Origin: Varanus komodoensis
Lineage: Eukaryota > Chordata > Lepidosauria > Squamata > Varanidae
DNA length: 64,000 nt
Reading direction: 5' to 3'
Assembly (NCBI RefSeq): GCF_004798865.1
Contig: NW_025335528.1
Span: 7,011 to 71,010 of the forward strand
Shown here: piece by piece, positions 1-12,246 of the stretch
How positions within the stretch are numbered: position 1 is the first letter of the stretch
Layout: each line of letters opens with the position of its first letter
Translations under genes and position numbers: made by a program
Notes under the pieces: model-generated
What the model saw: only the letters and a program-made list of their open reading frames with translations
What the model was told of the DNA's origin: nothing
Databases searched by the model: none

Positions 1-48
<48 letters not shown>
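1..48 (+). repeat. (TAA)16 microsatellite
   Basis: A perfect TAA run from the first base to 48; it continues off the left edge, so its true length is unknown. It could be the tail of a LINE or SINE outside the window. Confidence 0.95.
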
Positions 49-899
49 CCAACGAAAGTCCCCAAGGGCAAATCCACAAGCTTAAAAACAGTCAGCTAGC
101 CTAGAAGCAAAGGAGATAAAAGGAGGAAATAGTTGTGGAGATAGGGAAAGAGATTTATGCACCATTCTTCATCCTTTTCTCCATGTAGTCTTGTTATAAA
201 ATGAGTTGTTTACCTGGAAACAAAATGCAGTATAAATTACTGTGGGTATTACAAAACCATTAAATTTACAATATTTTAGAGATGAATTTCAAGTTTGTGA
301 AGATCAATGTCTTATTCGGCAGCTTGCCCATGTCTGGTAACTCAGAAAATATTGCACTGTAAATCACAAACTACACTTGGCATTCAAGTTCAGAGAAACT
401 TTATTATTATGAGATTATTCTGAGATCTGATAAACTATTTAATCTTCTCTTATAAACACTTTATTAAACATCGCACTATCTCAAACCCAGGAATGTTGTA
501 TGACAAACACAGCCACATTTCATCATAAAATGAAGCATTCTTTAGGACTACGAAGGGCTACAACCATAATATAAACAAGATAATCATCAGATAAACACCA
601 CTGGGCGTAGCAAAGAAAAGCAAAGAGGGGATTGCTGACAATTTCCCTGCATTATTTGTCTTGGCTTGATGGCACTGTTTTTAACTGCAATGCTTTCTGA
701 AAGAGCTTATTCACCTACTCTTTCTTTATTACTGTATTTCAGAATTATTCTTAATTGTGTGGTTTGCCCTTAAGTGCAAGGTTTCAGAGAAAAGCTCTTT
801 CAGGAGCACCAATCCATTGCAGGATCCTATGCAGGCTTAGGAAAGTCTTTTGGATTGTAGAATATTTGTAGAATTAATTAAGATCTGAATTCAAGAACT

Positions 900-1105
900 T
901 TTAGTCTTGTAACATGATAGGATAAATTGCCTTTAATGTCTTTTTCATTTTATATATTTTGTTGTATTTTAATACCTGCTTGTATTTTGATATTTGTATT
1001 GTACAAATATTTATATTGTATATCTGTTTTATGGACTGTTGTAAACCACCCAGAAAGTTTCTGCTGTGGGCTAGCATAGAAATTAATAATAATAGGAAAG
1101 CTCTG
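900..1105 (+). mobile_element. CR1/L2-type LINE 3' end
   Basis: An AT-rich 3' UTR ends in TGTAAACCACCCAGAAAGTT, then GGGCTAGCATAGAAATTAATAATAATA, the hallmark of squamate L2/CR1-like LINE tails. No coding part is present. Confidence 0.75.
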
Positions 1106-1387
1106 TCCCAGCTACAGTTCTGCATCACAACACCAATGTCTCAAATTCACATAAGGAAAATAAGATCCTATGTGCTTCAGTTTCCCTAGCCATGTAAATT
1201 GCAGTCACAGGGTGGGGAAGAAAGGGTTAAAGTCCCCCCCCCCTTGCTATCCACACTAGGGCTCCAGTCCAAAACTTGCCCCCTTAACGTTGGCTATGCC
1301 TGAAAGAAAAGCATGCACTCGAGGACAAAACACAAGATTAAAGTCATATATAGTTTGGTTCTTACTGGATAAATTAAGGTGAACTTG

Positions 1388-1494
1388 TGATCCTTCAGAT
1401 TTAGTTGAACTACAGTTCCCAGTATCCTAGACCATAATAACTGGGGCTGATGAGACTTGGAGTCCAACACCAACTGGAAAACTAGAGGCTCCAC
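1388..1494. mobile_element. MITE family A (hAT-like, CTCCAGATGTT type)
   Basis: Imperfect inverted repeat: the left arm has TTGAACTACAGTTCCCAGTA, the right arm has CTGATGAGACTTGGAGTCCA. Same layout as the other family A copies. No coding capacity. Confidence 0.7.
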
Positions 1495-2639
1495 GCATCT
1501 TCTTTTGGAAGAAGATGCTTTTTAACTATTGGGCAGCTATCAAAAAGACTTTTTATGTACCTTTGATGCCTGAGTGAGCAGACAAATGGCAGTTTTGATG
1601 CAGATTTGGCTGGGATGCAAGCCTGTAAGATGCATTTAAATCAAATTTTCCAACCATCCACATAGATCCAAGGCCATTATTTTGCTGTTAGCTCCTGCAA
1701 ATTGGCATTAATTGAGGAAAAACACTCCAAATTGACCAGAGTCAGAGAAAGGCTCGGAAGGTTAAAACAGACATTAGAAAGAGCATCTACTTAGTCTACA
1801 GTAAGAAATAAAAATGACAGCCAATGCTGAGACAAGAAACTCTTGCTTGTTTTGACTTCCTTCAGACCATTGAATGAGAGATTGAACTAGCAAGTAACAA
1901 AAGAAGAAATCAGGGATTTATGAATAAATAAAAACAATTTATCAGCTTACAGAATGTGATTCTCAGATATGATGTAGCCACACCGAGCTTACCTTTTTTA
2001 AAAAGCAGAAAACAAGCTAAAAGAATTGTCAGCAAAGTTGTGGCTTTTTAAAATCAGACCTGTAGACAAAATGTAAAAGTGATGGGGATCCAGGAAGGAT
2101 GGATTCTTTTTCATTCACAGGCATATGCCTCAGAAACCTTTTTCAAGTACCTCATAGTTTCACATTGGAAGAACAGATTTATCCTGGTAGTTAAACCATT
2201 GTCTGATACCTAATCTAACGCACTTGTTGGGATGTTTTCTCAGTGTGTTGTTTCAAAAGGATGTTCTGGTGACAGAACGTCACATGAGAAAGTGGCTGCG
2301 GTGACCTCAACAAGCTGGCCTTCTTTCCTGGGTCCAAAGCAGCAGCCAAGATTCAGACATGGTGGAGGAGAAAACACTGCAACCACCTCAGAAGACCAGC
2401 AGTGCAACCTGTGCAGGTAAAACCAGAGAAAGGCCAACACCAACACTGTCCCTCCTCCCCCAAAGGCCTCAAAAACAGACCCTTGGAGAAAGGGCCATCC
2501 CCCTTTACATCAGGGCATTATGCTCACCTGGGCATGTAGCACACCAGCCATAAGGTGACTGCAAAGTGACATGGTGCTGGACTTCAAGCCAGGGGACTAT
2601 TTGTATCCACACTGCAGACTTCAGTGACACTGGCAACAT

Positions 2640-2945
2640 ACGTGCTCCTTCCTCCTTCATTCCCCCCACCCCGATAATGGCAGTCACCCTCTTCCCTTCC
2701 CTCCCTGTGCCACTACTCTGTCTTCACACCCCCTCCCAGCCATCCCAACAGGGGTAGTGCACACACATCCCTGCTCCTCCCTTTCACCTACACAACAACA
2801 CTGCAGCAGATCCACATGTTCCTTTTTCCATTTTTCCCTCCTTCTCACATTGCTTTCTCTGCTCTATTTTCCTGCACCCACCCACTCCTTCCCCCCCCCA
2901 CATCACTGCTATCTTTTCCTGCCCCTCCCCAGCAGCCACAGCCAC
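2640..2945 (+). repeat. Pyrimidine-rich low-complexity tract
   Basis: Long C/T-rich stretches (TTCCTCC, CCCTTCCCTCCC, CCTTCCCCCCCC) on the + strand, broken by short mixed DNA. Open frames here are proline/serine-rich by composition only. Confidence 0.8.
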
Positions 2946-5900
2946 ACAGTGACAGTTTAGTGCAGCACTCTCACCATTCCTTATGGCATGAGATGCTCAT
3001 CATCAACATCACCTTCCTCCTTCAATGCCATCCCAACCTTCAGAATCTGCCAACAGCAGCACAGGTTTCACCTTACCTTGTGGTTCTGGACCTTTTAAGG
3101 CTCTCCAATGGAGAAGGACAAAACCTGAGAGGTACAGTCTGGCCCAGCTGGGATTAAAGACTTCAGCTGGGCTTCAAAGATTGTTGGAGAAAGACATCTT
3201 CTTGGAGCTCTCCAAGGTCCTGCATCTCCATCCTGCTACTGGCTGAGGCCTATCGAAGCAACCTATGGGTATCTGTGGTGCCGCATGGGCCCCTGCTCAT
3301 AAGTCAGAAAACCATATTTCAAAACCTGGCCAAAAAAGTGGCTAACAAGTAAAAGATTTCTGGAAAAGTCTGGAAACTTGAAAGGCAAAAAATGGATCAC
3401 TTTATATTCTTTTCTGCCCTTCTTTATATCCAAGACTGGGAAATTGCCTAGAACAGGCAGTCTGTCCCAGTAAAATGATGCAGCCATAGCCAGCATCTGG
3501 AATAATTCTAGAAGCTATTAACATATTAGCACTTTTGGTCTGAATTATTAAACGTTTTCAGAATTAGCCACTTATTAAGTGTTGATTGTGTGTGTGCACA
3601 CATATGTACACACTTGTGCATATGCTGGATTATATGAATAATCCAAACAATAATAGTAAGGAAGTGCCTCCATAAAATTGCTCAGTTCTATATTCAGTGA
3701 ACAAAAATTATGTAACTAGAAACAGTTTGGTTTAGCAAAGTGGCTTTCACTCAAAATGGCCATTCCCATGATAGCCACAGCTATGCAAGAATCTTACATT
3801 TCTTCTATATTTTTATGACTTTCTTTATGGTTTAATCTCTTCCCTTGCATTTAAATCCTAACACCCACACTATAAAATGCAGAGAGTGGGTCTAATGTGT
3901 CCTCAGTATCTCTCAGACAGCTGGCACAGTCTTTGCTTTTCTCTTTCACTTTAGACAGAATGAATTACTGCTTGTTAGTACGAAAGGTGGGGAGGGCGAA
4001 GGGGCATGGAATTGATTGGTGCTAGTTTTGTTTTCAGTTGCTACTGGTACAAAGTTTGAATTGTTTCTTATCACATTCATCGGTGCTGCAATAATCTTAA
4101 ATTTGTGCAATGTTTCTGTGCAGTTTGATCCTATTTTTAAAATGCATTTTGCTTAACTTTAGTCACTCCATCACATTTTCCCTCCTGCCTGCCCATTCCA
4201 TATTTTCTTTTCCTGACTGAGAAGATGCAGACTTGGACAGGATATACTCATGACTCAAAGTTCAGGGCACCCCTCATGCTCTGTATACAAGTATATCCAT
4301 CTTTGGTCCAGTATGTCTGTTCTCATGCATGTCTAATGGAAAGTCAAAAGTATTAAGGGCCTCAACATACATTACCAGGTTCTTCCAAAATTTAGTTTAA
4401 GGCACACAGCAATTATATTTGCAGAGGAATTCCACACAGAGACAGAAAAGGCACCCACATGAGTCTATATAAGAAGTTACGGTTCATGCTAACTGGAATG
4501 CTTCAAGATGCAAAGCTGTAGCCACACTAATACATAAGAATTTAGTAAAATGAGAATCAGATGATGTTATTAGAACAAAAGAAAAAATCAAAAATAGAAA
4601 AAATGCCAATAAAGAGCTATCCTATAAATGTGAATAAATGAATGTACTGGATAAAGGGATGTGTCCAGAATTAGGCATGCTAAAAATAGACTCACTGAAG
4701 TCAATGGGTCTTAAAGTATGACTAAATTTGTATCCAACCCATTGACATCCTGGAGTTTCTCCATGAAGTTTCTCATGCTGCAGTTGACATGGGGCCATTA
4801 ACACAGGAAGTCCTATGACTTCCAAGAGACTTTAATGAGGTACTTAATCTGCTCATGGAAAGTAATCTGCTAAAAATAGAGGTAATACTAGTAAAAAGGG
4901 AAGACTTGATATATAAGGTATCTGGGTAATTTATACCTTGAAGAACTTTTATTTCTTCTCTTTATAGGAAGAGCTTTACATTAGATTTTATATTGTTTAT
5001 CATCAGGCTATTTTTTGCAATCTGACAAGATCCCTACAATAGGTCTTATTATTTATACAGACCATGCACCTGTCTTTATAAAGATGTCTGCATCAGCTTT
5101 ACATAAAATTGACCTTTGCACTCTAACAGATCACATGTTAAATTTGTGGCTACAGTGAAGACAGAAACTGGGAGCATATTTGTAAAGAGAATCGCATAAT
5201 GAAGTTTCTCATTATGAGAGTATTGAAAATAGGAAATTAGTGCTAGAAGGCTGCTAAACACAATTTGTAACATTAATTTGGATAGACAAGTTGCCTAGAG
5301 AACTAAATAGTAGAACCCAAGCTTCCAGATCATTTAAAATATGTTAATACGGTGCACAGTTAGTGCATTTCCTATTTGAGAATGCAGGATTGTACAATTT
5401 TACACCATCTCAACTCCTAATCCCATACTGATAATATTTAAATAGCTCAGTAGTTAACACAAGTTACCATGGACTTGTATATCAGTACCATAATTGTTAC
5501 AGATGACAACTCTGTCTACAAAAGGTTAAAGGAACAGTTAATACTCCCCCATGTGGTGCTTTAATCACATTCTCTTATCGAAGCAAGCCAATAAACACGG
5601 TGAGAAAATCCAAACATTCTTCCAGACCTACAACAGCAATACAATGCCAAAACAGTGCTATGGGATGCTATGGAGAAAGATATTCAGAAGCAATGCATTT
5701 GTGAGCGTAATGCTATCAAACCCAATGGAAAGTCACAGAAGACATACTTGTCTCTGGGAAAGTTCAGATTTGCAATGTTCTTAGGAGGAACCCTAGCTGT
5801 GACCAGTGATTTTCATACTTTACAAGCATGGATGATAAAACAGTGGATCCGTATGAAAACTGATTGAAAGATTTACCTTGGACGTTTGGCCAGGCTGTTT

Positions 5901-6079
5901 TTCTAGCCACTGCTGAAATTGCCCTCAACCGTCAACAATCCATTTTTAAAACAATTTTGCAAGTGCTGAGTGGGCTGGGCAAGAAGCTGGTGTCAAGAAT
6001 TACTATAGTAGCAATCCTTACTACTTATACACACACATCTGAATCTGATGTGTATTCAGTCACTTTACATTCACGGTAT

Positions 6080-6154
6080 ACTCCCAATTAAAAGGAGCCC
6101 TTATCAAGTTCAATGGGATTTGCTCCCAGGTCACTGTGTATAGGACTGCAGCTC
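6080..6154. mobile_element. MITE family C
   Basis: CAAGTTCAATGGGATTTGCT then CCCAGGTCACTGTGTATAGG and ACTGCAGC: the right half is clear, the left half (ACTCCCAATTAAAAGGAGCC) decayed. Confidence 0.65.
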
Positions 6155-6529
6155 TGTAGTGCTCTATAGATGCTGAAACTCTATTCATAACTATCCATCC
6201 TTTCTTTCTTTCTTTTGTTCCACTAATGAAAGCAGTTTCCTTTTACAAGAGTCAGCACAAGATCCTTGCTCTGCAGGCCCCTTTGTGCCGCATGCATACC
6301 TTCTGCTTATGGGTTTCTAGCACAGTAGAGCTTCCATGTTATAATGCAGCATTCTGTGTTGCCACCATTTTAGACCATGTCCTCCATTAATATTCACATA
6401 ATAAAAAGTGCCAAGAAACCATGTTTTATTCCCTGTCACAGCATCTCAGTTGCAACACAGCCACGTAAGGGCTCCAGCAGATAATGGGCTTTCTAAAAGG
6501 AGATCTGTTGTTGTCACAAGCATGGTTGT

Positions 6530-6680
6530 TAATATGTTTATTTGATTTATATTGCATCCCTCTTCTGAAAGAGCCCAGGGTGGATAACCTATGCAAAACA
6601 GATTACGCCCCATAAACAATATTCAGACAAACTCTCTGAAAGCATAACTATATCATAAAATAGCATAAAATCATCGACAC
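6530..6680 (-). mobile_element. CR1/L2-type LINE 3' end, inverted
   Basis: The minus strand reads CCACCCTGGGCTCTTTCAGA, then AGGGATGCAATATAAATCAAATAAA, a LINE tail. The internal boundary is vague because the adjoining AT-rich DNA is decayed. Confidence 0.6.
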
Positions 6681-7477
6681 AATATTGTCTGTTTTAGCAG
6701 AGCAGCTGCTTCCTGCTCAGGGCATACAGTCTGGTGTTCACAAAGCAGCACTCTTTAGGAATCCCATTACCTACAAAGGTATTAAGAAAGTGTTCCCAGC
6801 TGAAAGCATTTATCCAATTCCAATTGTTGTTTGGACAACTGAACTATTAGGGAAGGTTGCTACTGTTTCAAAGATTGCAATTGCTGCTTAGAGTCAAACC
6901 TTGCTTTGTGAAAAGCTGATCTTATTTGTGGGAATTATTGCCATGTTTATATTTAAAATTATACTTATTTGACTGAGGTCAGCTTAAAAGAAGGAATATC
7001 AAATAGAACAGTAACAGAATGTTCTGGGTTACTTAGGGATAACCGTTCGTGTCTGTGAGATGTTAAGAGGGAGTGTGTGTGTGTAAAGCCGTCAGACTCT
7101 GCTTACAGACAGAGGACAGCCATGTTAGTCTGTTGCAGTAAAAACAAGAAAGGCTTTTGTTGCAACTTGAGGCTAAACTAGAATCTTCTCTGCATCTTTA
7201 TACAGTGAAATAGCAATCACCTGGGTAAGAAACAAAAATGTTTAACTGATGCTTTAACTTGAAGTCCTGAATGGAGCAGGGGGTTGGATTTAATGTCTTT
7301 ATAGGCCCCTTTGAACTCTACTATTCTACAATCCTATGTTAATATTCCAGTAGTTCTCTTGATATTTTGCTAAGCCTGAAGCGAAACAATATCCATTTGC
7401 AAACAGGAAATTTTTCTTTCCCTTGTTCAATCAGTGATCAGAACCAACCTAGTATATGGGGAACAGGTTTATTCCAG

Positions 7478-7584
7478 TCTTCTCCAATGTGGTATCCTCC
7501 AGAGGTATTGGACTACAACTCCCAGCATGCTTCATTCCACATTACTGGCTAGCAGATACTAGGAGATATAGTCTGGAGAAGGAT
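7478..7584. mobile_element. MITE family A
   Basis: CTTCTCCAATGTGGTATCCT on the left and TAGTCTGGAGAAGG on the right, with TTGGACTACAACTCCCAGCA inside. Inverted-repeat structure recognisable. Confidence 0.75.
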
Positions 7585-8089
7585 GGCTTATTCACATGTT
7601 CTCAGATAACAAAGCAAAACAGAGAATATTCTCAGTCATCTCCTCTCTATAGATAACAGTGCCATAAATGAATGTGGATATTTGTTCCAGCCATTTAAGA
7701 CTGGCTAGTGCAAATAAGATACCAAACTTGATCATAAGATACCAAGGATCCATGTAGGCCAATAAAGACAAATAAAGTTATAGTTCTAATTTTAAAACTC
7801 CAGCTTTTCAGGTATTTTCTATCCATAAAAATATTGTGTATTGTTTATACTAAATTCTTAAAATGGGTCATTTGTTTAAAGGTGTGGCTCTGATTTTTCC
7901 CCTTTAAAGAGATGTTAATACTCAGATATATCCATTAATTCATTCTGAAAGCTTAAAAACACAAATTTCATTTCCAAAGGAAATATTCCTTTACCATGCC
8001 AGAGCTCTTAGCAGACACCTAACACATTTTAAAACCGCTTTTTTCACTCCATAAGGAATAAATCCAAATCAGATGAGCAGCCTATAGGA

Positions 8090-9026
8090 CAGTGGTGGCG
8101 AACCTATGGCACACGTGCCACAGTGGGCACGCAGAGCCCTCTCTGTCAGCACGTGAGCCAAGACGCCCCAGCATCGCCCCAGCAGCCGAGCATCAGATAA
8201 CAGCACACACAGGGGCAATGCACACGCTCAGAAAGGAGCAGCGGCACCAGGCAATGACATCACAAGCCACGACTCATTAGCTGTGACTCATCTGAGCTTT
8301 CGCATGGCCAGTAAGTGTGCTGCCAAGGATATATATATATTTACTTGGACTGACTGTGAGTTGTTTTTTCTAAATTAAAACCTCAGTTTTCAGGTTTTAT
8401 TGCAGTGTTGGCACTTTGAGATAAATGAGTGGGTTTTGGGTTCCAGTTTGGGCACTCGGTCTCTAAAAGGTTCACCATCACTGGGTTAGGGTTAGAAAAA
8501 CGAGGTGACCTGGTATGATTTTGATGGTTGGAATATGTTTAGAATGGGCAGAAATGATGAGCAGTGCAGAAAAAGCTACTCAAGGAAGGCTTTTTCGCAA
8601 TCGCCCCCTTTTCTATGGAACTTTAGACCTCTATTAGGGTTAGGGGTGTGCACCAGGGTAGGGTTAAGGTTACAAAAACATCGTGTCCTGGCATGATTTT
8701 GATGCTTGGCATATGTTTAGAATGGGCAGAAATGATGAGCTGTGCAGAAAAACCTACTCAAGGAAGGCTTTTTCAAAATCGCCCTTTTTTCTATGGAACA
8801 TCACAAGCTGCGAACTCATTAGCTGCGGCTCGTCCAAGTTTTTGCATGGCCAGTAAGTGTGCTGCCAAAGATATATATATATTTGCTTGGACTGGCTGTA
8901 AGTTGTTTTTTTCTAAACTAAAACCTTAGTATTCAAGTTTGATTGCAGGATTGCCACTGTGTGATAAATCAGTGGGTTTTGGGCTGCAGTTTGGGCACTT
9001 GGTCTCTAAAAGGTTCGCCATAACTG
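8090..9026 (+). mobile_element. Composite SPIN-like hAT transposon with 8-bp target duplication
   Basis: The left end CAGTGGTGGCGAACCT and the right end (read inverted, CAGTTATGGCGAACCT) are terminal inverted repeats matching in 14 of 16 positions. The flanks CTATAGGA (8082-8089) and CTCTAGGA (9027-9034) match in 7 of 8, the size of a hAT target duplication. The termini and subterminal sequence (cargo-free, no transposase) match my memory of the SPIN family, known from squamates, bats, tenrec and others and noted for horizontal transfer. An internal right terminus ends at 8483, so 8090-8483 would be a complete short element by itself. 8484-9026 adds two copies of a 138-bp unit (8484-8621, 8661-8799) and a second right end (8799-9026, copy of 8258-8483). 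Non-autonomous. Confidence 0.75.
8484..8799 (+). repeat. Tandem pair of a 138-bp unit inside the hAT element
   Basis: Units at 8484-8621 and 8661-8799 share most positions, including TTGGAATATGTTTAGAATGG-like and CTCAAGGAAGGCTTTTTC blocks, and both begin with a telomere-like GGTTAGGGTTA-type start. They are separated by a short spacer containing further GGGTTAGGG. I do not recognise the unit as part of a known SPIN consensus. Confidence 0.75.
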
Positions 9027-9034
9027 CTCTAGGA

Positions 9035-10550
9035 TATGGAGGCATAATTTGCCATTTAATATAGTGAAAGGTGTTTATCCCACTGAATCTCCAAAACATC
9101 AGAACACCTAGAGATTATGATTCCACAGTTTAAACAATGCATACAGATAGACAGAACATATTTACATATATGCTATTTGAATATATGCATCTTGGTGGAA
9201 GAAAAATGTGAATTTATGTCAGCAATCATTTGGATCACCTAAGGGACTCAGATTATTGATTTTTGAAACATAATGGTAATGAAAGTCCCCTTTAAGTTTC
9301 CTTTATTATAATTATTTATGTTTTTGGCTGCCTTGGTTTCTTAGACAAGCACAAGGGATATATAAACAATGATTCATTGATAGTTTTAAACATGTGAAAG
9401 GACTTGCTTCTAATTTTCATGTCAGTATTCCTTACTGAGGTGGACTTATATCGCAGTTTATTAAGTCTCAGTAGAAATTTAGACTTCTATCTATTGAAAG
9501 TATCATCTTTTTTGTTGGGCTGGGGGTGAAATCATCTTCAAAAATAGTTTTCCACCACCCCCATTCTATTCTGGAATACTCATATAGGCCCTCAGTTTCA
9601 CTGTCTACACCCATTCCTGGAGGAGACGTGTCCTAGAAATGCCAGGGCATTTTCTTTAGATTCTCCCAATGTTCTCCACATGTTTCCACTCATGTTATTT
9701 TTGTCCATCCTCTTACCACTGAGATGCTGACACAAGGTTCTGATTAAAAAGGCTCAGTGTGTCTCCCTGGCAGATGAAAGGTAGATCACAACCCTGGCCA
9801 GTGTGCTAGAGGCACAGTCAGAGATGGATGAGGGATTCTTGGGGTTTAGCTTTGGCTAAGTGGACTAAACAGGGCAGGCTAGAAGGTTGGAAGCCTTTAG
9901 TGATGACCAGGGTGGTCATCCCATGTAGTGTACATCCCATGGCAGTTATCTCTCTCTGGGCTCAACAATTTTCTCAAAAGCTCTTCTGGTGCTTAGGCAG
10001 CACTGCTCTGCATTAATTTGGATCTCTCAGCCCTTTCAGCCTTAAACAAGGGATGGGCAATTTTAAGTTGGTTAAAACAGCAACAGCTTTTAAAGTTTGA
10101 TCTCTGCATTTTGCCTTTGTTCTGCTCTGATACACAATTTCACTGAGGCTTCTGAAACAATGTCATTCAGAATTCCAAGAGTGGAGTTTGGTAGATTAAG
10201 GCCAAAAAATGAACAACAAAAAGTCTCAGCTCAGCTTTTTACATGCTAAACTACTTTGCATTCTTCAGCATAATTCAACTTATTGAATAAGGCTACATTT
10301 AGAACTGAAATGCTAATTCCAGTGAACTCCATGTGATTACTTTCTAGTAGTCCAGTCCTATGTATATTTATTCACAAGTATTTCCTATAGACTTCAGTTG
10401 GATTTGCTCCTATGTAAATGTTTTTAAGACACACTTCCAAGCAGGTTCAAGAGCAGAGCTTAGTCAACTAACTAGCCTGCCAATGGACAAAAAGCTATGT
10501 TGATCTTTGCCTTGATGTAGAATATGCCGTTTTTGTACAGCTGTTATATA
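9035..10550. other. Intergenic DNA, little recognised
   Basis: AT-rich, unique-looking DNA with a decayed MITE family C copy at 10350-10420. I see no gene or strong motif cluster. Confidence 0.6.
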
Positions 10551-10556
10551 TTGCAG

Positions 10557-10667
10557 GGTTTGGGAACCTGCTCCCCAGATACTGTTGGACTACAGATCTC
10601 ATGTGCTTGGGTCATTTGGCTGGGAATTCAATACCATCCAGAAGGCCACTGGTCTTCACATTCCATA
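10557..10667. mobile_element. MITE family A
   Basis: GGGAACCTGCTCCCCAGATA at the left, CATCCAGAAGGCCACTGGTC at the right, and a GTTGGACTACAGATCTCATG block. Diverged. Confidence 0.65.
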
Positions 10668-10984
10668 TCTTGGAGCTGAAAATAGATTCTCAAAATAGAG
10701 AACTCAAAATAGATTCTGGGATGAGAGGGCTCCAACACAGCTCAGGATCAAAGTTTCCGCTTTTATGGTTGAATCCCCACTTTGATAAGCCACAGTGGGT
10801 TGTATCCGGGTTTCACTCTGAACTTTTAAGGAGTTGTCCGTGGTACTGAACCTATATTGGATTAGCACCATGGATAGCTCCTTAACGGTCCCAAAGTGAA
10901 CACATTGACCTACTGACACTGAAGCTCCCAACCTCCATCCATATAAGAACTTCTCCATCCATATAAGCCTACCCAGACCCTAAG

Positions 10985-11398
10985 ACTGTCATGGCAACCC
11001 AGAGTACGGCCTTCTGAGTTGTGGCGCCCCATCTATGGAATCAGCTTTGCAGAGATATTCACCAAGTTCCATCCTTATACACATTCTGGAGCCAGACCAA
11101 GACTTTTTTTTTATTCAAGGAGCATTTTAATTGTTATTTTAGTTGGAATTTGATTTTAATTGGTATTTAAAGTAAAGTTTAGTATTTGTGATTGTGATTT
11201 TTCCAATCTGTTGTTAAACTATTATGTGGTGTTCTTGCTATGAGGGTGATGTTCCTTTATTTTTACCATTTATTGATACTGTGGTTTAATTGTTTATGTA
11301 TGAAGTTTAATGTTGTTGGTTTTTACTATGTAAACCATCTATAGAGCCATGTGGCTATGAGATGGTGTATAAAAGTGCTAAATAAATAAATAATAAAA
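10985..11398 (+). mobile_element. CR1/L2-type LINE, end of ORF2 plus 3' UTR
   Basis: The first part translates as a decayed LINE C-terminus of the form RxxFxVVAPxLWNxLxxE (GGCCTTCTGAGTTGTGGCGC region, 11008-11045). A 3' UTR follows and the tail reads TATGTAAACCATCTATAGAG, then GTATAAAAGTGCTAAATAAATAAATAA. Severely 5'-truncated. Confidence 0.8.
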
Positions 11399-11799
11399 CC
11401 TCCACGGGTGATAAGTCTCTTTTGTCTCCAGTCTTCCAGTAACAAACTGAATGGACACTAAATTATAAGGAGTGGCCACAGTACTGCACATGGTAGGCAT
11501 GTCATGAGTGGAGCCAGCTGGAGCTGGGGGTCAAACCAGATGGCCCAGCAGACCCCTTCTGACTCTCCCTGTTTCTATGTTTCCACTTAGTGCTGCTTTT
11601 TCTGCTTTCACGCAAGTATTCCTTCCCTGCATCGTTTTTTCCTCCCTCTTTGTAGGAAGGGGCATGTGCTGTAGCATCATCAGCCATGCCTTCCCCCTGA
11701 GGCTTTCATGGCGACACTTCCTAGAATGCTTAGAAGACTACAGGATGTCTCATGATCTCCAGAGCATTCAGGAACTGCTACTGGGCTGAAAGTCTCTAT

Positions 11800-12246
11800 T
11801 CTAAAGCCTTGCCTTGCTGCAAGCGAGAACGGGCCTTCCAGAATCTCAGGGCACAATTCTATGCATGCACAGATAGGGAAAAAAATCTACAACTGCCAGA
11901 ATACTAACTCGGCTAACCCATTTTGGACGTCTCAGCATGCATAGGATTGCACCCTAACAAAAGATCTTTTTTTTCCTTTAAAAAAAAAATTTTTAGGACC
12001 TTCTCTGTGGCAGTTCCCAGGCTGTGAAACTTCCTGCCCACAAGCAATTTGCCTTGTTTCTTCATGAATGGTTTTTCATTGCCAGTGTAAAAACCTTCTT
12101 TGGTATGAATTTGGCATGCCTTCTGCTTCATCAAAAGCCTCCATTTTCTTTCTTACATGTTTAAATTATATGTTATGGTATCTATGTATTTTATTCTGGT
12201 TATGTTTAATGATGGTACACTGCTGTTCAAGAGCAAATAAAGCCAG
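11800..12246 (+). mobile_element. CR1/L2-type LINE fragment split by a MITE
   Basis: GCGAGAACGGGCCTTCC at 11823-11839 and AGGACCTTCTCTGTGGCAGT at 11996-12015 both resemble the same C-terminal LINE motif region, and a 3' UTR-like stretch ends at GAGCAAATAAA. A 110-bp inverted-repeat MITE (11848-11956) sits between them, so the MITE is younger. Exact LINE boundaries are uncertain. Confidence 0.6.
11848..11956. mobile_element. MITE family B (about 110 bp)
   Basis: Ends AGGGCACAATTCTATGCATG and, inverted, AGGGTGCAATCCTATGCATG; internally it has CTACAACTGCCAG. It is inserted in a LINE fragment. Confidence 0.75.

Larger units (their letters stand above)
1106..8081. other. Upstream intergenic DNA
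   Basis: Apart from the repeats listed separately, mostly AT-rich with no recognisable gene. The block 2230-3250 is richer in G+C and C/T than its surroundings and I do not recognise it; it may be an old unclassified repeat. Open frames up to 113 codons carry no domain. Confidence 0.6.

Noticed and set aside
5551-5867. Possible retroposed pseudogene (two overlapping open frames)
   Set aside because: Translation looks moderately protein-like but I could not match it to any family, and there is no poly-A tail or flanking duplication.
8484-8500. Interstitial telomere repeat
   Set aside because: Only about two GGGTTA units; they are part of a 138-bp unit inside a transposon, not a telomere array.
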